DNA of 64,000 bases from Roseibium album (GTDB lineage Bacteria > Pseudomonadota > Alphaproteobacteria > Rhizobiales > Stappiaceae). The notes beneath the pieces are model-generated. The model did no database searches and was not told the origin of the DNA. It saw only the letters and a list, made by a program, of their open reading frames with translations. Location: NCBI RefSeq assembly GCF_001404515.1, contig NZ_CXWE01000002.1, positions 310,001 to 374,000 of the forward strand, in the 5' to 3' direction. The translations under genes were made by a program, and so were the position numbers. This document shows positions 54,431 to 63,174 of the stretch, one piece after another. Position 1 is the stretch's first letter, and every line of letters begins with the position of its first letter.

Positions 54431-55360
54431 TCAAATCTTGACGAGCTTGCGGCGGAGAACAAGCAGCACGACCGCATAGATCAGGAGCAGGCCGAGCAGC
54501 GCAACGGCAATCGCGGAGGCATAACCGAAGTCGAGCTTCCTGAACGCGGTCGTAAAGATGTAGGTGGAAAGGATCTGCGTTGAATTTGCAGGTCCGCCAC
54601 CCGTCATGACGAAGATCAGGTCCGCGAAGTTGGCGATCCAGATGGTGCGCAGCATCACGGTGATGGCGATCATCGGAGCAAGAAAAGGCAGCGTGATCTT
54701 GGTGAATGTCTGCCAGGCGGACGCGCCATCGATCTCGGCAGCTTCGTAAAGCTCACCGGGTATCGATTGCAGTGCCGCAAGAAGCGTGATTGCGAAAAAC
54801 GGAATACCGAACCAGACATTGGCCGTTATGGGCCCCCACATGGCCAGATCCGGATCTCCGAGAATATTGTAAGGCTCAGAAAGAATACCGAGCGCTGCCA
54901 GCCAGTGCGGCAGCGGACCGATCGTCGGGTTGAAGAGCCACGCCCAGGTCAGCGCGGACAGAAAAGTAGGGACAGCCCACGGCAGGAACACGAGCGCCTG
55001 AACGAGCCTCTTGCCGTAAAACCGGGTGTTCAGCAAAAGTGCCAGACCAAGACCCAGGAAAAACTGGAAGGTGATGGAACCGACCGTCCACCAGAACGTG
55101 TTTTTCAGCGCGAGCCAGAATTTCCGGTCGCTCCAAAGCGCCTGGAAGTTCTCGAACCCGACCCAGCCGGTATCGAATGGCCGAAGCAGATTGACCGCCT
55201 GAAAGGCATAGGAAATGCCGATCACCAAAGGAACGAGCATGACCAGGGCAATCACGATTACCGCTGGCGACAGGTAGAGATAGGGCTCCACCATGTAGCG
55301 AATGTAAAATGAACCGCGCGCCCGGGTCTCCCCGGGCGCGTTGTCAGCGCGAGCTGTCAT
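54431..55360 (-). CDS. CUT1 ABC transporter permease (MalF type)
   Basis: 309 residues from the ATG at 55360 that overlaps the binding-protein stop as ATGA; the longer frame runs back into that gene. Six membrane helices, EAA loop E-A-A-E-I-D-G-A-S-A-W-Q-T-F near residue 200. Pairs with the MalG-type subunit. Confidence 0.9.
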   Translation of the reverse strand: MTARADNAPGETRARGSFYIRYMVEPYLYLSPAVIVIALVMLVPLVIGISYAFQAVNLLRPFDTGWVGFENFQALWSDRKFWLALKNTFWWTVGSITFQFFLGLGLALLLNTRFYGKRLVQALVFLPWAVPTFLSALTWAWLFNPTIGPLPHWLAALGILSEPYNILGDPDLAMWGPITANVWFGIPFFAITLLAALQSIPGELYEAAEIDGASAWQTFTKITLPFLAPMIAITVMLRTIWIANFADLIFVMTGGGPANSTQILSTYIFTTAFRKLDFGYASAIAVALLGLLLIYAVVLLVLRRKLVKI

Positions 55361-56613
55361 TGAGCTTCTTTCCAACGGCCGTATTCTTCGGTCAGGAATG
55401 CGGCCCACTGGTCGGCTACTTCCTGTGCACTGATCTGGCCAAGAAGCGCTTCCTGGCTGGTTTCGAGCGCAATTGAGTCAGCAAAGTAGCCAAATTGTTC
55501 CAGGTAGGTCGGCATGACGGTCGGGATGTATTGCTCACCGTTGAGCGTCTCGAACCAACCTGCGAACTGCTCGGTCTTGAAATGCGGATCCTGCTCGGCG
55601 CCTTCGTGGATCGGAATGACACCGACACGTTTTGCCCAGGTCTTGTTGGCTTCCGGGTTGGAGAGATGCGCGATCAGTTTCCAGGACAGATCTTCATCCT
55701 TCGTGGTGTCGAACATTCCCCATCCGGCAAACCCGATCGTCGGGAAGGCTTTGCCGCCCGGGCCGACAGGCATCGGAACTACGGCAAAATCTTCTGGCTC
55801 CATACGCTCCGAAACCGCGATCAGCGCGTCGGGGTCCTGATCAAGGAATGCACAGGTGCCCGAATAGAATCCGGCCACGATCTCGTTGAAGCCCCAACTG
55901 ACGGCATCCTTCGGCGCATACCCGTTCTGATAGAGGTCGATCAGGAACTGGATGCCTTCAACCGAACCCGGCTGATTGAGCGTGCTCTTGCCGTTCTCGT
56001 CGAAGAAGGTGTTGTCGCCGTTCATGGTGGCGGCCATCATGATCCAACCGTTGAGCCCACCTGGGCCACCGCGAAGGCAATAGCCATACTTGCCATCTAG
56101 TTCGGACACCGCCTTGGAAGCCGTCATGAATTCTTCCATGGTTTTCGGTGGCGCCGCGACGCCGGCTTCTTCAAGCAGTTTCTTGTTGTAGAACAGGGCG
56201 CGCAGGTAGAACCCGTAAGGGATCATCCGCATGGACTTGCCGTCTGTCTGGCGACCCATGTCGACTGTTTTCTGGGTCAGGGTCTTGCCGTGTTCCCAGC
56301 CTGCAATCTTGTCGTTCAGGTCGACAAGCCTGTCCTTGTAGATACCGGCCCACCGATCCGGCATTTCGACGACATCGGGAATGTCTCCACCCGCAACCAT
56401 CGTTGCGAATTTCTCGAACGCCTGCCCCCAGGGCAAAGAAACGATTTCCACTTCCGTTCCCGGGTTCGCCGCCTCGAATTCATCCACCAGACCTTGAAGA
56501 ACCTCGGTGCGTTCCGGGCTGGTGATCACCTCGACCAGCTTCAAGGTTTCGGCATGTACAGCAGTCGTGGCCATAACGGCGAGAGCGCTGATCGTTCCAA
56601 TTAATTTCCTCAT
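55357..56613 (-). CDS. CUT1 ABC transporter solute-binding protein
   Basis: 418 residues from the ATG at 56613 (GGAGGAGA upstream); the 29 extra residues of the longer frame precede the real signal peptide. Signal peptide 1-21 (cleavage after V-H-A), then a type 2 extracellular solute-binding fold of the MalE/UgpB class. The ligand is not evident; oligosaccharide, glycoside or glycerophosphate-like compounds are usual for the class. Confidence 0.9.
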   Translation of the reverse strand: MRKLIGTISALAVMATTAVHAETLKLVEVITSPERTEVLQGLVDEFEAANPGTEVEIVSLPWGQAFEKFATMVAGGDIPDVVEMPDRWAGIYKDRLVDLNDKIAGWEHGKTLTQKTVDMGRQTDGKSMRMIPYGFYLRALFYNKKLLEEAGVAAPPKTMEEFMTASKAVSELDGKYGYCLRGGPGGLNGWIMMAATMNGDNTFFDENGKSTLNQPGSVEGIQFLIDLYQNGYAPKDAVSWGFNEIVAGFYSGTCAFLDQDPDALIAVSERMEPEDFAVVPMPVGPGGKAFPTIGFAGWGMFDTTKDEDLSWKLIAHLSNPEANKTWAKRVGVIPIHEGAEQDPHFKTEQFAGWFETLNGEQYIPTVMPTYLEQFGYFADSIALETSQEALLGQISAQEVADQWAAFLTEEYGRWKEAQ

Positions 56614-56651
56614 AGTCTCCTCCTGGTTCCCTGATGGTTTTGCAACACGCC

Positions 56652-57821
56652 TTATTTCCGGTTGGCGCTTAAGTTGAGGGCCGCGTCGAAATCGGCCCAA
56701 AGGTCTCTGGGGTCTTCAAGTCCAAGGCTCAGCCGCACGATCCGGCCGGACACTCCGAAATGCTGCAGGGAATTTTCTTCCCCGGCCTGGTTGAGTGCGA
56801 TTTGCGCCGGCAGAACCAGGCTTTCAAATCCGCCCCAGCTCACGCCGAGACGGAACAGCTTCAACGCATCTGCAAAATCCGGAATGCTGACTCTTTCGTC
56901 GAGTTCGACGGACAGAAGCCCTGACCGTCCGGTCAGTCCCGGCACAGAATTAGGTCCGGGAGACAGAACGTTTCTGACCAGCGCATGGGCGGAAAGATTG
57001 TCGACAAACCGGTTCGCTGTGGACTGATGCTGCCTCATGCGGGCGCCGAGTGTTCGCAGCCCGCGTGTGAGCAGAAAGGCTTCAAAAGGCGCAAGCTTGC
57101 CGCCAAGCAACGACAGCGACAGGTCGCGGATCCGGCCGATCAGTTCGGCATTGGCAACAACAACTCCGGCGACCGTGTCTGAATGTCCGGACAGGTATTT
57201 GGATGCTGAGTGAAGCACGATGTCGACCCCGAGGGTCAGCGGACGCTGAAACACCGGGGTTGCCCAGGAATTGTCGATCACCGTGAGCGCGCCGTGCCGT
57301 TTCGCATGAGCTGCGACTTTCGGCAGGTTCATCGCCTGGAACACCACGGTATTCGGGCTTTCCAGATAGGCGATTTTCACGCCTGCAAGCAGGTCCGGGT
57401 CATTCTCGAAATCATCCACCGGATGATAGGTGACGTCCACTCCGAAAGGCCGGAGCAAGCGCTCAAAGAACCGATACGCGTCCGGGTAGACATGTTCTAC
57501 GCAGGCAATGCGGTCTCCCGGCTTGACCAGCGCAAGAACTGTCGAGGAAATGGCTGCCATGCCGGAAGCGAAACCGACGGCTGCCTCGCCTTCCTCCGCG
57601 CCGGCAACCATGTTCTCGAACGCCGCCACGGTCGGGTTCTGGACGCGGGTGTAGAGCGGATCGTCGGACCGGCCGGCCATCCGGTCCTCGAACGCCTTGT
57701 AGTTGTCAAACGAGAAGAGCGACGTCTGCACAATGGGTGGGACAACGGCGCCACCCGCTCCGACAGCGACTGCGGCCAGCAAGGTATCGATCGAAAAATC
57801 ACCATCAGGACGCTCAGTCAT
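56652..57821 (-). CDS. Cys/Met-metabolism PLP-dependent enzyme
   Basis: 389 residues. The trans-sulfuration fold is clear, with the PLP lysine in H-S-A-S-K-Y-L-S-G-H-S-D and the R/Y contacts (D-P-L-Y-T-R-V-Q-N-P-T) present. The diagnostic methionine gamma-lyase cysteine is absent (V-Y-P-D-A-Y-R-F-F at that site), so it is a cystathionine-type lyase/synthase or an unassigned member. It overlaps the gntR stop by eight bases and precedes the binding protein by 38, so it is part of a transport operon, which is unusual for this family. Confidence 0.85.
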   Translation of the reverse strand: MTERPDGDFSIDTLLAAVAVGAGGAVVPPIVQTSLFSFDNYKAFEDRMAGRSDDPLYTRVQNPTVAAFENMVAGAEEGEAAVGFASGMAAISSTVLALVKPGDRIACVEHVYPDAYRFFERLLRPFGVDVTYHPVDDFENDPDLLAGVKIAYLESPNTVVFQAMNLPKVAAHAKRHGALTVIDNSWATPVFQRPLTLGVDIVLHSASKYLSGHSDTVAGVVVANAELIGRIRDLSLSLLGGKLAPFEAFLLTRGLRTLGARMRQHQSTANRFVDNLSAHALVRNVLSPGPNSVPGLTGRSGLLSVELDERVSIPDFADALKLFRLGVSWGGFESLVLPAQIALNQAGEENSLQHFGVSGRIVRLSLGLEDPRDLWADFDAALNLSANRK

Positions 57822-58542
57822 TGCATTCCTCGGCGATTTTCTGGGTTTCGGTACAGACCATGTCGATGATACGCGCGGTCAGTTCGGCGGCCTCTTCCTC
57901 ATCGCCGGCGATGATTGCGGCGGCCAACGGCTTGTGCAGCGGTATCGTGTCCTGACCAAGATGGGGTTTTCCGAACGGCGTTTCGTAAATGTCGTGAAAG
58001 CACTTCAGGATCTGGTCGATGATCTGTTCGAACAGCAGATTGCCGGTCGCTTCATGAACCGCCTTGTGAAATCGGTGATCGGCCGGGCGCCAGTCTTCAC
58101 CAGCCTCAAAAACGGCAATAAGTTCCGCAGCACGTGCATTGATGACGCGGCGTTGATCAGGGGTGGCAAGCCGCGTTGCCAGGCGCACCGCTTCGATTTC
58201 CAGCGGCCTGCGGACCTGCTGCATCCTGATCAGGCTTTCCGCTTCGTGCTTGATGGTCAGCGCCACCCGCAACGTGTTCCGGGACATCTCTGCAATCAGC
58301 CTGGTGCCCGCCCCCTTGTTTCGGCTGACGACACCCATGCTCTCCCAGGTTTTCAGGGTTTCGCGAATGGTTGATCGACCAAAACCGAGCCGGTGCACGA
58401 GCTCCAGCTCCGGTGGCAACCGGTCGCCAACCTGCAGCCCTTCGTCCTCGATCAGCTTGATGAGCGCGTGCGGCACATCACGAGGCTCTTCTGCGGCGTG
58501 TTCTTGGGTGGAGAGTTTCTTTGTCGGTGCTTTTCCCGGCAT
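57814..58542 (-). CDS. GntR-family (FCD) regulator of the CUT1/PLP operon
   Basis: 242 residues: winged helix about 23-90 (R-L-G-F-G-R-S-T-I-R-E-T-L) and a C-terminal FCD domain with metal-binding His/Asp pattern. First gene of the leftward operon, with two copies of a palindromic box just upstream of it, so autoregulation is likely. Confidence 0.9.
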   Translation of the reverse strand: MPGKAPTKKLSTQEHAAEEPRDVPHALIKLIEDEGLQVGDRLPPELELVHRLGFGRSTIRETLKTWESMGVVSRNKGAGTRLIAEMSRNTLRVALTIKHEAESLIRMQQVRRPLEIEAVRLATRLATPDQRRVINARAAELIAVFEAGEDWRPADHRFHKAVHEATGNLLFEQIIDQILKCFHDIYETPFGKPHLGQDTIPLHKPLAAAIIAGDEEEAAELTARIIDMVCTETQKIAEECND

Positions 58543-58587
58543 GGACCGATGTCGACCTTTCTGTTGCTGGATCGAATGATATCACTT

Positions 58588-58617
58588 TGTCAGACATTGT
58601 AAACATTATGTCAGACA
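58588..58617. promoter_or_regulatory. Twin GntR operator boxes
   Basis: TGTCAGACA occurs at 58588-58596 and 58609-58617, each a near-palindrome TGTC-A-GACA as expected for FadR-type GntR dimers. Centres are 21 bases apart, two helical turns, so two dimers would bind the same face. Located 46-75 bases upstream of the gntR start. Confidence 0.7.
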
Positions 58618-58773
58618 AAGTTTTTTGAAAAATAGATTCTCCTATCAAGAGATTGTTTTAATTGATTTTTTAGGTTAAAAAAAGCAAAATTCCTCAGCGC
58701 CAATTCCGGTGAATCCGAACCAAAATCGCGATATCCTTGCTGGAAAAACCCGATGCGTCGGAGCGGCCAGAAC

Positions 58774-58809
58774 AAAAAAACAGCCGGCTTCGGGGAACCT
58801 GAAGCCGGC
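58774..58809 (-). terminator. Rho-independent terminator after the aldehyde dehydrogenase
   Basis: GCCGGCTTC (58783-58791) pairs perfectly with GAAGCCGGC (58801-58809), followed on the minus strand by seven T (58780-58774). It starts 31 bases past the aldehyde dehydrogenase stop and isolates this operon from the CUT1 operon. Confidence 0.9.
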
Positions 58810-58840
58810 CAGTGCAAACTTGAACTGTCAACGTGTCGTA

Positions 58841-60334
58841 TCAGCCGATCCGGGCAGCAATACTCTTGGTCTTGCAGTAACTGGCCAGACCCTCAAGACC
58901 CTTTTCCCGGCCGAAGCCCGATTTCTTGTTGCCACCGAACGGCACTTCAATTCCACCGGCGAAATATTCGTTGATGTAAATCTGCCCGGCGTCGATCTTG
59001 CGGGCAAGCTGATGTGCCTTCGCAAAATTCGAGGTATAGATTCCGGCAACCAGGCCGTATTGGCAGTCATTGGCAAGCGCCAGAGCATGGTCAGCATCAT
59101 CTGCGACCTGCACCGCCAGGACAGGGCCGAAAATTTCCTCCTGTGCCAATTCGTCATCAGCAGCAACCGAGTTGACGATTGTCGGCTCGAAAAACCAGCC
59201 CTGGCCGGTTGCCGGGTCTTCGGTGACCGAACCACCGGTGACGATTTCAGCCCCCCTGCTCCTGGCCCGATCGAGAAAGCCTGCAATCTTTGCCAGATGC
59301 TCCGAGGAATTCACCGGCCCGACATCCGGATTGGCCAGTCCGTGCCCCAAATTCAACGCCCTGGTTCGGGCGACAAGCTCATCAACAAACTCGTCGTGAA
59401 TGCTTTTTTCAACCACAAGCCTCGAGCCGGCTGAACAGATCTGCCCGGCGTTTTCGTAAATCGCACCAAGGACACCGGCAAGTGCCTGCTCCCTGTCGCA
59501 ATCGCCAAGCACCACAACAGGCGATTTGCCGCCGAGTTCAAGCACCACACGGGTGATATCTTCCGCGGCCGCCTTCATCACCGCCCGCCCCGTCTGAACG
59601 GAGCCGGTGAAGGTGATATGGTCGACGCCGGGATGGTTTGTCAGCGGAGCACCGGTTTCCGGCCCCGTTCCCGTGACAACGTTGCAAACACCCGCCGGAA
59701 GGCCCGCCTTGTGCAGCAGATCTGCCAGGATCAGGGCGGTATACGGCGTCTGCTCTGCCGGTTTGGCAACAACGGTACACCCAGCAGCCAACGCAGGCGC
59801 AAACCCCCGCGCGGCTGTTGAAATCGGAAAATTCCATGGAATGATATGGGCCGTCACGCCAACCGGCTCATGGATCGTATACCCGATATAGTCCGGACCG
59901 AGCGGAAAACTGTCCCCCTGAAGCTTGTCGCAAGCCCCGGCATAATACTCGAACGTGCGCGCGGCACCACGAACATCACCCATTGCTTCCTGAAGGGCCT
60001 TGCCGCTGTCCAGCGTCTCCACCACCGCAAGAAGATCCAGGTTTTCAAGGATCAGTGCGGCGGCGCGCTGCAGGATGCGAGACCGTTCGACCGGTGCCAT
60101 GTCGCGCCAGTCAGCTTCAAACGCCAGTCGCGACGACGCGACAGCCTGATCGACATCCTCCTTTGTGCCGGCCGTGAAGCGTGCGAAAGGCACACCCGTG
60201 CCGGGGTCGAAACTCTCCATGGTCCGGTTGTGCACCGGTTCGGAGAAAGCGCCGTCGATGAAATGTCCCATCGGCAGCGAGCCGAGCGTGCCGGTGTTGC
60301 GGTATTCGGCAATCAGGTCGTTGGCATCGGTCAT
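58841..60334 (-). CDS. NAD(P)+-dependent aldehyde dehydrogenase
   Basis: 497 residues, complete: Asn168 (P-W-N-F-P), Lys191, general base Glu266 (L-E-L-G-G-K) and nucleophile Cys300 (G-Q-I-C-S-A-G). No signal peptide. It starts one base after the enolase-superfamily gene stop, so the pair is one operon, and a sharp terminator follows. It resembles betaine/gamma-aminobutyraldehyde or semialdehyde-type enzymes; the dehydratase partner suggests oxidation of a semialdehyde derived from a sugar acid (inference). Confidence 0.9.
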   Translation of the reverse strand: MTDANDLIAEYRNTGTLGSLPMGHFIDGAFSEPVHNRTMESFDPGTGVPFARFTAGTKEDVDQAVASSRLAFEADWRDMAPVERSRILQRAAALILENLDLLAVVETLDSGKALQEAMGDVRGAARTFEYYAGACDKLQGDSFPLGPDYIGYTIHEPVGVTAHIIPWNFPISTAARGFAPALAAGCTVVAKPAEQTPYTALILADLLHKAGLPAGVCNVVTGTGPETGAPLTNHPGVDHITFTGSVQTGRAVMKAAAEDITRVVLELGGKSPVVVLGDCDREQALAGVLGAIYENAGQICSAGSRLVVEKSIHDEFVDELVARTRALNLGHGLANPDVGPVNSSEHLAKIAGFLDRARSRGAEIVTGGSVTEDPATGQGWFFEPTIVNSVAADDELAQEEIFGPVLAVQVADDADHALALANDCQYGLVAGIYTSNFAKAHQLARKIDAGQIYINEYFAGGIEVPFGGNKKSGFGREKGLEGLASYCKTKSIAARIG

Positions 60335-60335
60335 G

Positions 60336-61448
60336 TCAGTGCTCCAGGGAACTGATCTTGTAAGCGGATTTCGCCAGCCATTCGGGATTGATCTCTACGC
60401 CCCAGCCCGGAGCGTCCGTTACCGTGGCGTGTCCATCGGTGATCGTGTAGGGCGATGAAACGTAAAGATCATATTGCCACGGATAGTAGTCCTCCTGCTC
60501 GATGGAAAACTCCAGGTACTTTCCGGCATTCGGGATCGCGCGCAGAAGATGCATGGTAAAGAGCGTCACCAGCGACAGGTTCGCAGCGTGTGGTGTGCAG
60601 GGTATCCCGGCTTCCTGAGCCATCTGCGCAACCTTCATTGTGCGCACCATGCCGCCGAGATAGCAGACATCCGGCTGAATGATATCGACGACCCGCTGAT
60701 CGATCATGCGTTTCCAGTCGACCAGCGAACAATCCTGTTCACCTCCTGTTACGTCGATATCCAGGGCCTCGGTCACCTCTTTGGTCTGGTCGTAATGCCA
60801 GTAGGGACACGGTTCTTCATAGTGCGATATTCCGTTGTCCCGGAGGAACCGCCCGATTTCGATCGCCTTTTGCGGCGAGTAACAGGAATTCGCATCCACC
60901 AACAAGGCGGTATCATCAGCGAATGACTTTCGCATCGTCGGCACGATCTCTTCCGTGCGTCCCGGCCACTCGTCCTGATCGCGCCCGCATTCGGCACCGA
61001 TCCGGAATTTGAAAGCGGTAAATCCATGGTCGTCCTGCTGTTTCTTCAGCCGATCGGCCTCATCGCGAGCTGTAATGTCCCGCTTCATCGACGAACCATA
61101 CGCGCGTACCCGGCCTGGCGTCCCTCCGAGAAGTTCGCAAACCGGCTTGCCTTCCAGCTTGCCCCTCAGGTCGAACAGGGCGGTATCGAGCCCACCCATC
61201 GCCCGGCGCAGGTAAGACCCCGGAAACTTGTGCTCCCGGTCCGGAATGACATCCATGAGCTTCTCGATATCGAGCGCATCCTCGCCCAGTGCATAGGGAG
61301 CCACCTGTCGATGCACCACCTCGGCAGTGATATCGGCATAATAGGGTGCGACCTGCCCCCAACCGGTTGCGCCACTGTCCGACGTCACGCGGACGAAGCA
61401 GACAAATTCATCTGTAAATGTTTCGATGGATCGGATTTTCATATTCAT
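60336..61448 (-). CDS. Mandelate racemase/enolase-superfamily enzyme
   Basis: 370 residues; AGGA lies six bases before the ATG at 61448. Catalytic frame: Lys147-Phe-Arg149 (K-x-R), metal ligands Asp186, Glu212 and Glu237, and His287. The K-x-R plus late His pattern places it in the mandelate-racemase-type subgroup that includes many sugar-acid dehydratases, but no specific member was recognised. First gene of a leftward operon with the aldehyde dehydrogenase and divergent from the MocR regulator. Confidence 0.85.
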   Translation of the reverse strand: MNMKIRSIETFTDEFVCFVRVTSDSGATGWGQVAPYYADITAEVVHRQVAPYALGEDALDIEKLMDVIPDREHKFPGSYLRRAMGGLDTALFDLRGKLEGKPVCELLGGTPGRVRAYGSSMKRDITARDEADRLKKQQDDHGFTAFKFRIGAECGRDQDEWPGRTEEIVPTMRKSFADDTALLVDANSCYSPQKAIEIGRFLRDNGISHYEEPCPYWHYDQTKEVTEALDIDVTGGEQDCSLVDWKRMIDQRVVDIIQPDVCYLGGMVRTMKVAQMAQEAGIPCTPHAANLSLVTLFTMHLLRAIPNAGKYLEFSIEQEDYYPWQYDLYVSSPYTITDGHATVTDAPGWGVEINPEWLAKSAYKISSLEH

Positions 61449-61571
61449 ATCAGGTCCTTGAGGGGGATGTACCCACAGGGCAAATTCGGTTTCCTTACTG
61501 CAAACTACTCAAAATTGGACTTGATTTAAGGTCCGTTTTGCTGAAACTCTCATACCAATTGGGAGAGCATC

Positions 61572-63071
61572 ATGAAACGGCACGCCGGCGCTGTCCTGTC
61601 ATCCATCAAGATCGACAAGACCGCCGAAAAGAAAATCTCGATCCAGCTCTACATGGCCTTGCGCGACCTGCTGCTGACCGGCGCCCTGACACCTGGTGAC
61701 AGATTGCCGGCGACCCGCACGCTGGCGCGCGAAATCGGCGTCTCGCGGACAACCGTGATCGATGCCATCGACAGGCTGATATCCGAGGGTCTTCTGGAAG
61801 CCCGCGTCGGATCCGGCACATATGTCAGCGAGGCACTGAATGCCCGCCTGGTTCCCAAGCCTTCCAGCAGCGCTGACAATGTCGTTCCGGTCGTTCCCCG
61901 GCTGTCGCATGCATCCAGGCACGCCATACCGGATCTTGCACCGCGGGCGCGGCTGCCACACAAGTCGCAGGCATTTGTGTCGGCATTGCCGGCCCTCGAC
62001 GCCTTTCCGATGGCGCAGTGGGCGAAATTGTCCGGCCGGCACTGGCGCAAGGACCGCGACCATATCACCGGCTACGGCGAACCATTCGGCTACGCGGGCC
62101 TCAGAAATGCGATCGCAAGACAACTCAACGCCTCACGCGGCATCAAGTGCTCCCCCGAGCAGATATTCATTACCAACGGAGCCCAGCGCGCCTTTTCGCT
62201 GATCGGCGGAATGCTGGTCAATCCCGGCGAGCCGATCTGGTTCGAAAATCCCGGTGCGATCGGTGCGCGCAATGCCTTCGTTGCAATTGGCGCGTCACCG
62301 GTGCCGGTGAAGGTCGACGAGGATGGGTTGTGCATCGACGACGGACTGTCCAAGTCACCCCATTTCCGGCTGGCATTCGTCACTCCGTCGCATCAGCAAC
62401 CACTCGGACATGTAATGAGCCTGTCCCGTCGCCTTGCGCTTCTCAAAGCTGCGAACGACGCCGATGCGATGATCGTGGAAGATGACTATGACGGCGAATT
62501 CTACTACGGCGATCAACCGCCGCCGACCCTCAAAAGCATCGACACGCACGGACGGGTAATCTATGTCGGCACCTTCTCGAAATCTCTGTTTCCAGCGCTC
62601 AGGCTTGGTTTCGCACTGGTCCCCGAACCCCTTGTGGAAAGTTTCGAGCGCGTCTGCCAGACCTGGCTTGCCGGGGTACCCACCGTCACGCAGGCGATCG
62701 TTGCCGAATTCATGGACGAGGGCATGTTCGCCACGCATATCCGAACGATGCGTCAGCTTTACAGGGAACGCCACGACACACTGATGGACGAAGCAGGAAG
62801 GTTGAAGGGCCGGATCGACCTGCAGCCGACCAGTAGCGGCTTTCATGCCGTCGGGCTTGTACGGCCCCCGCTTGATGAAGATCTGATCGTTGCAAGAGCG
62901 GCAGAAGAAGGCATCACCACGGTACCGCTTTCACGATATGCCCTCGGCCCGATTTCGCAGCGCGGTATTGTACTCGGCTTCGGCAGTACTGGTCCCGATG
63001 AAATCCGTAAGGGCATCAACATACTTGAGAAAATTCTCGCGGACTGCCAAAGTGGACGCATATCGGCATAG
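61572..63071 (+). CDS. MocR-family PLP-dependent transcriptional regulator
   Basis: 499 residues: GntR-type winged helix (about 22-90; I-G-V-S-R-T-T-V-I-D-A-I-D-R-L) joined to a fold-type I aminotransferase-like domain with PLP lysine Lys337 (F-S-K-S-L-F-P) and the D-D-Y-D-G-E-F motif. MocR proteins sense PLP or PLP adducts of amines. Divergent from the enolase/aldehyde-dehydrogenase operon and upstream of a polyamine-type binding protein, so an amine-related substrate is possible. Confidence 0.92.
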   Translation: MKRHAGAVLSSIKIDKTAEKKISIQLYMALRDLLLTGALTPGDRLPATRTLAREIGVSRTTVIDAIDRLISEGLLEARVGSGTYVSEALNARLVPKPSSSADNVVPVVPRLSHASRHAIPDLAPRARLPHKSQAFVSALPALDAFPMAQWAKLSGRHWRKDRDHITGYGEPFGYAGLRNAIARQLNASRGIKCSPEQIFITNGAQRAFSLIGGMLVNPGEPIWFENPGAIGARNAFVAIGASPVPVKVDEDGLCIDDGLSKSPHFRLAFVTPSHQQPLGHVMSLSRRLALLKAANDADAMIVEDDYDGEFYYGDQPPPTLKSIDTHGRVIYVGTFSKSLFPALRLGFALVPEPLVESFERVCQTWLAGVPTVTQAIVAEFMDEGMFATHIRTMRQLYRERHDTLMDEAGRLKGRIDLQPTSSGFHAVGLVRPPLDEDLIVARAAEEGITTVPLSRYALGPISQRGIVLGFGSTGPDEIRKGINILEKILADCQSGRISA

Positions 63072-63174
63072 TCAATTGGACTGCTAAATTATCCGTAATG
63101 GCTATATTTCACAGGCCAATTCACTCCTAACCTCGATATCGGTAATTTTGCTGCGTGTATTCATGGAGGAAGTC

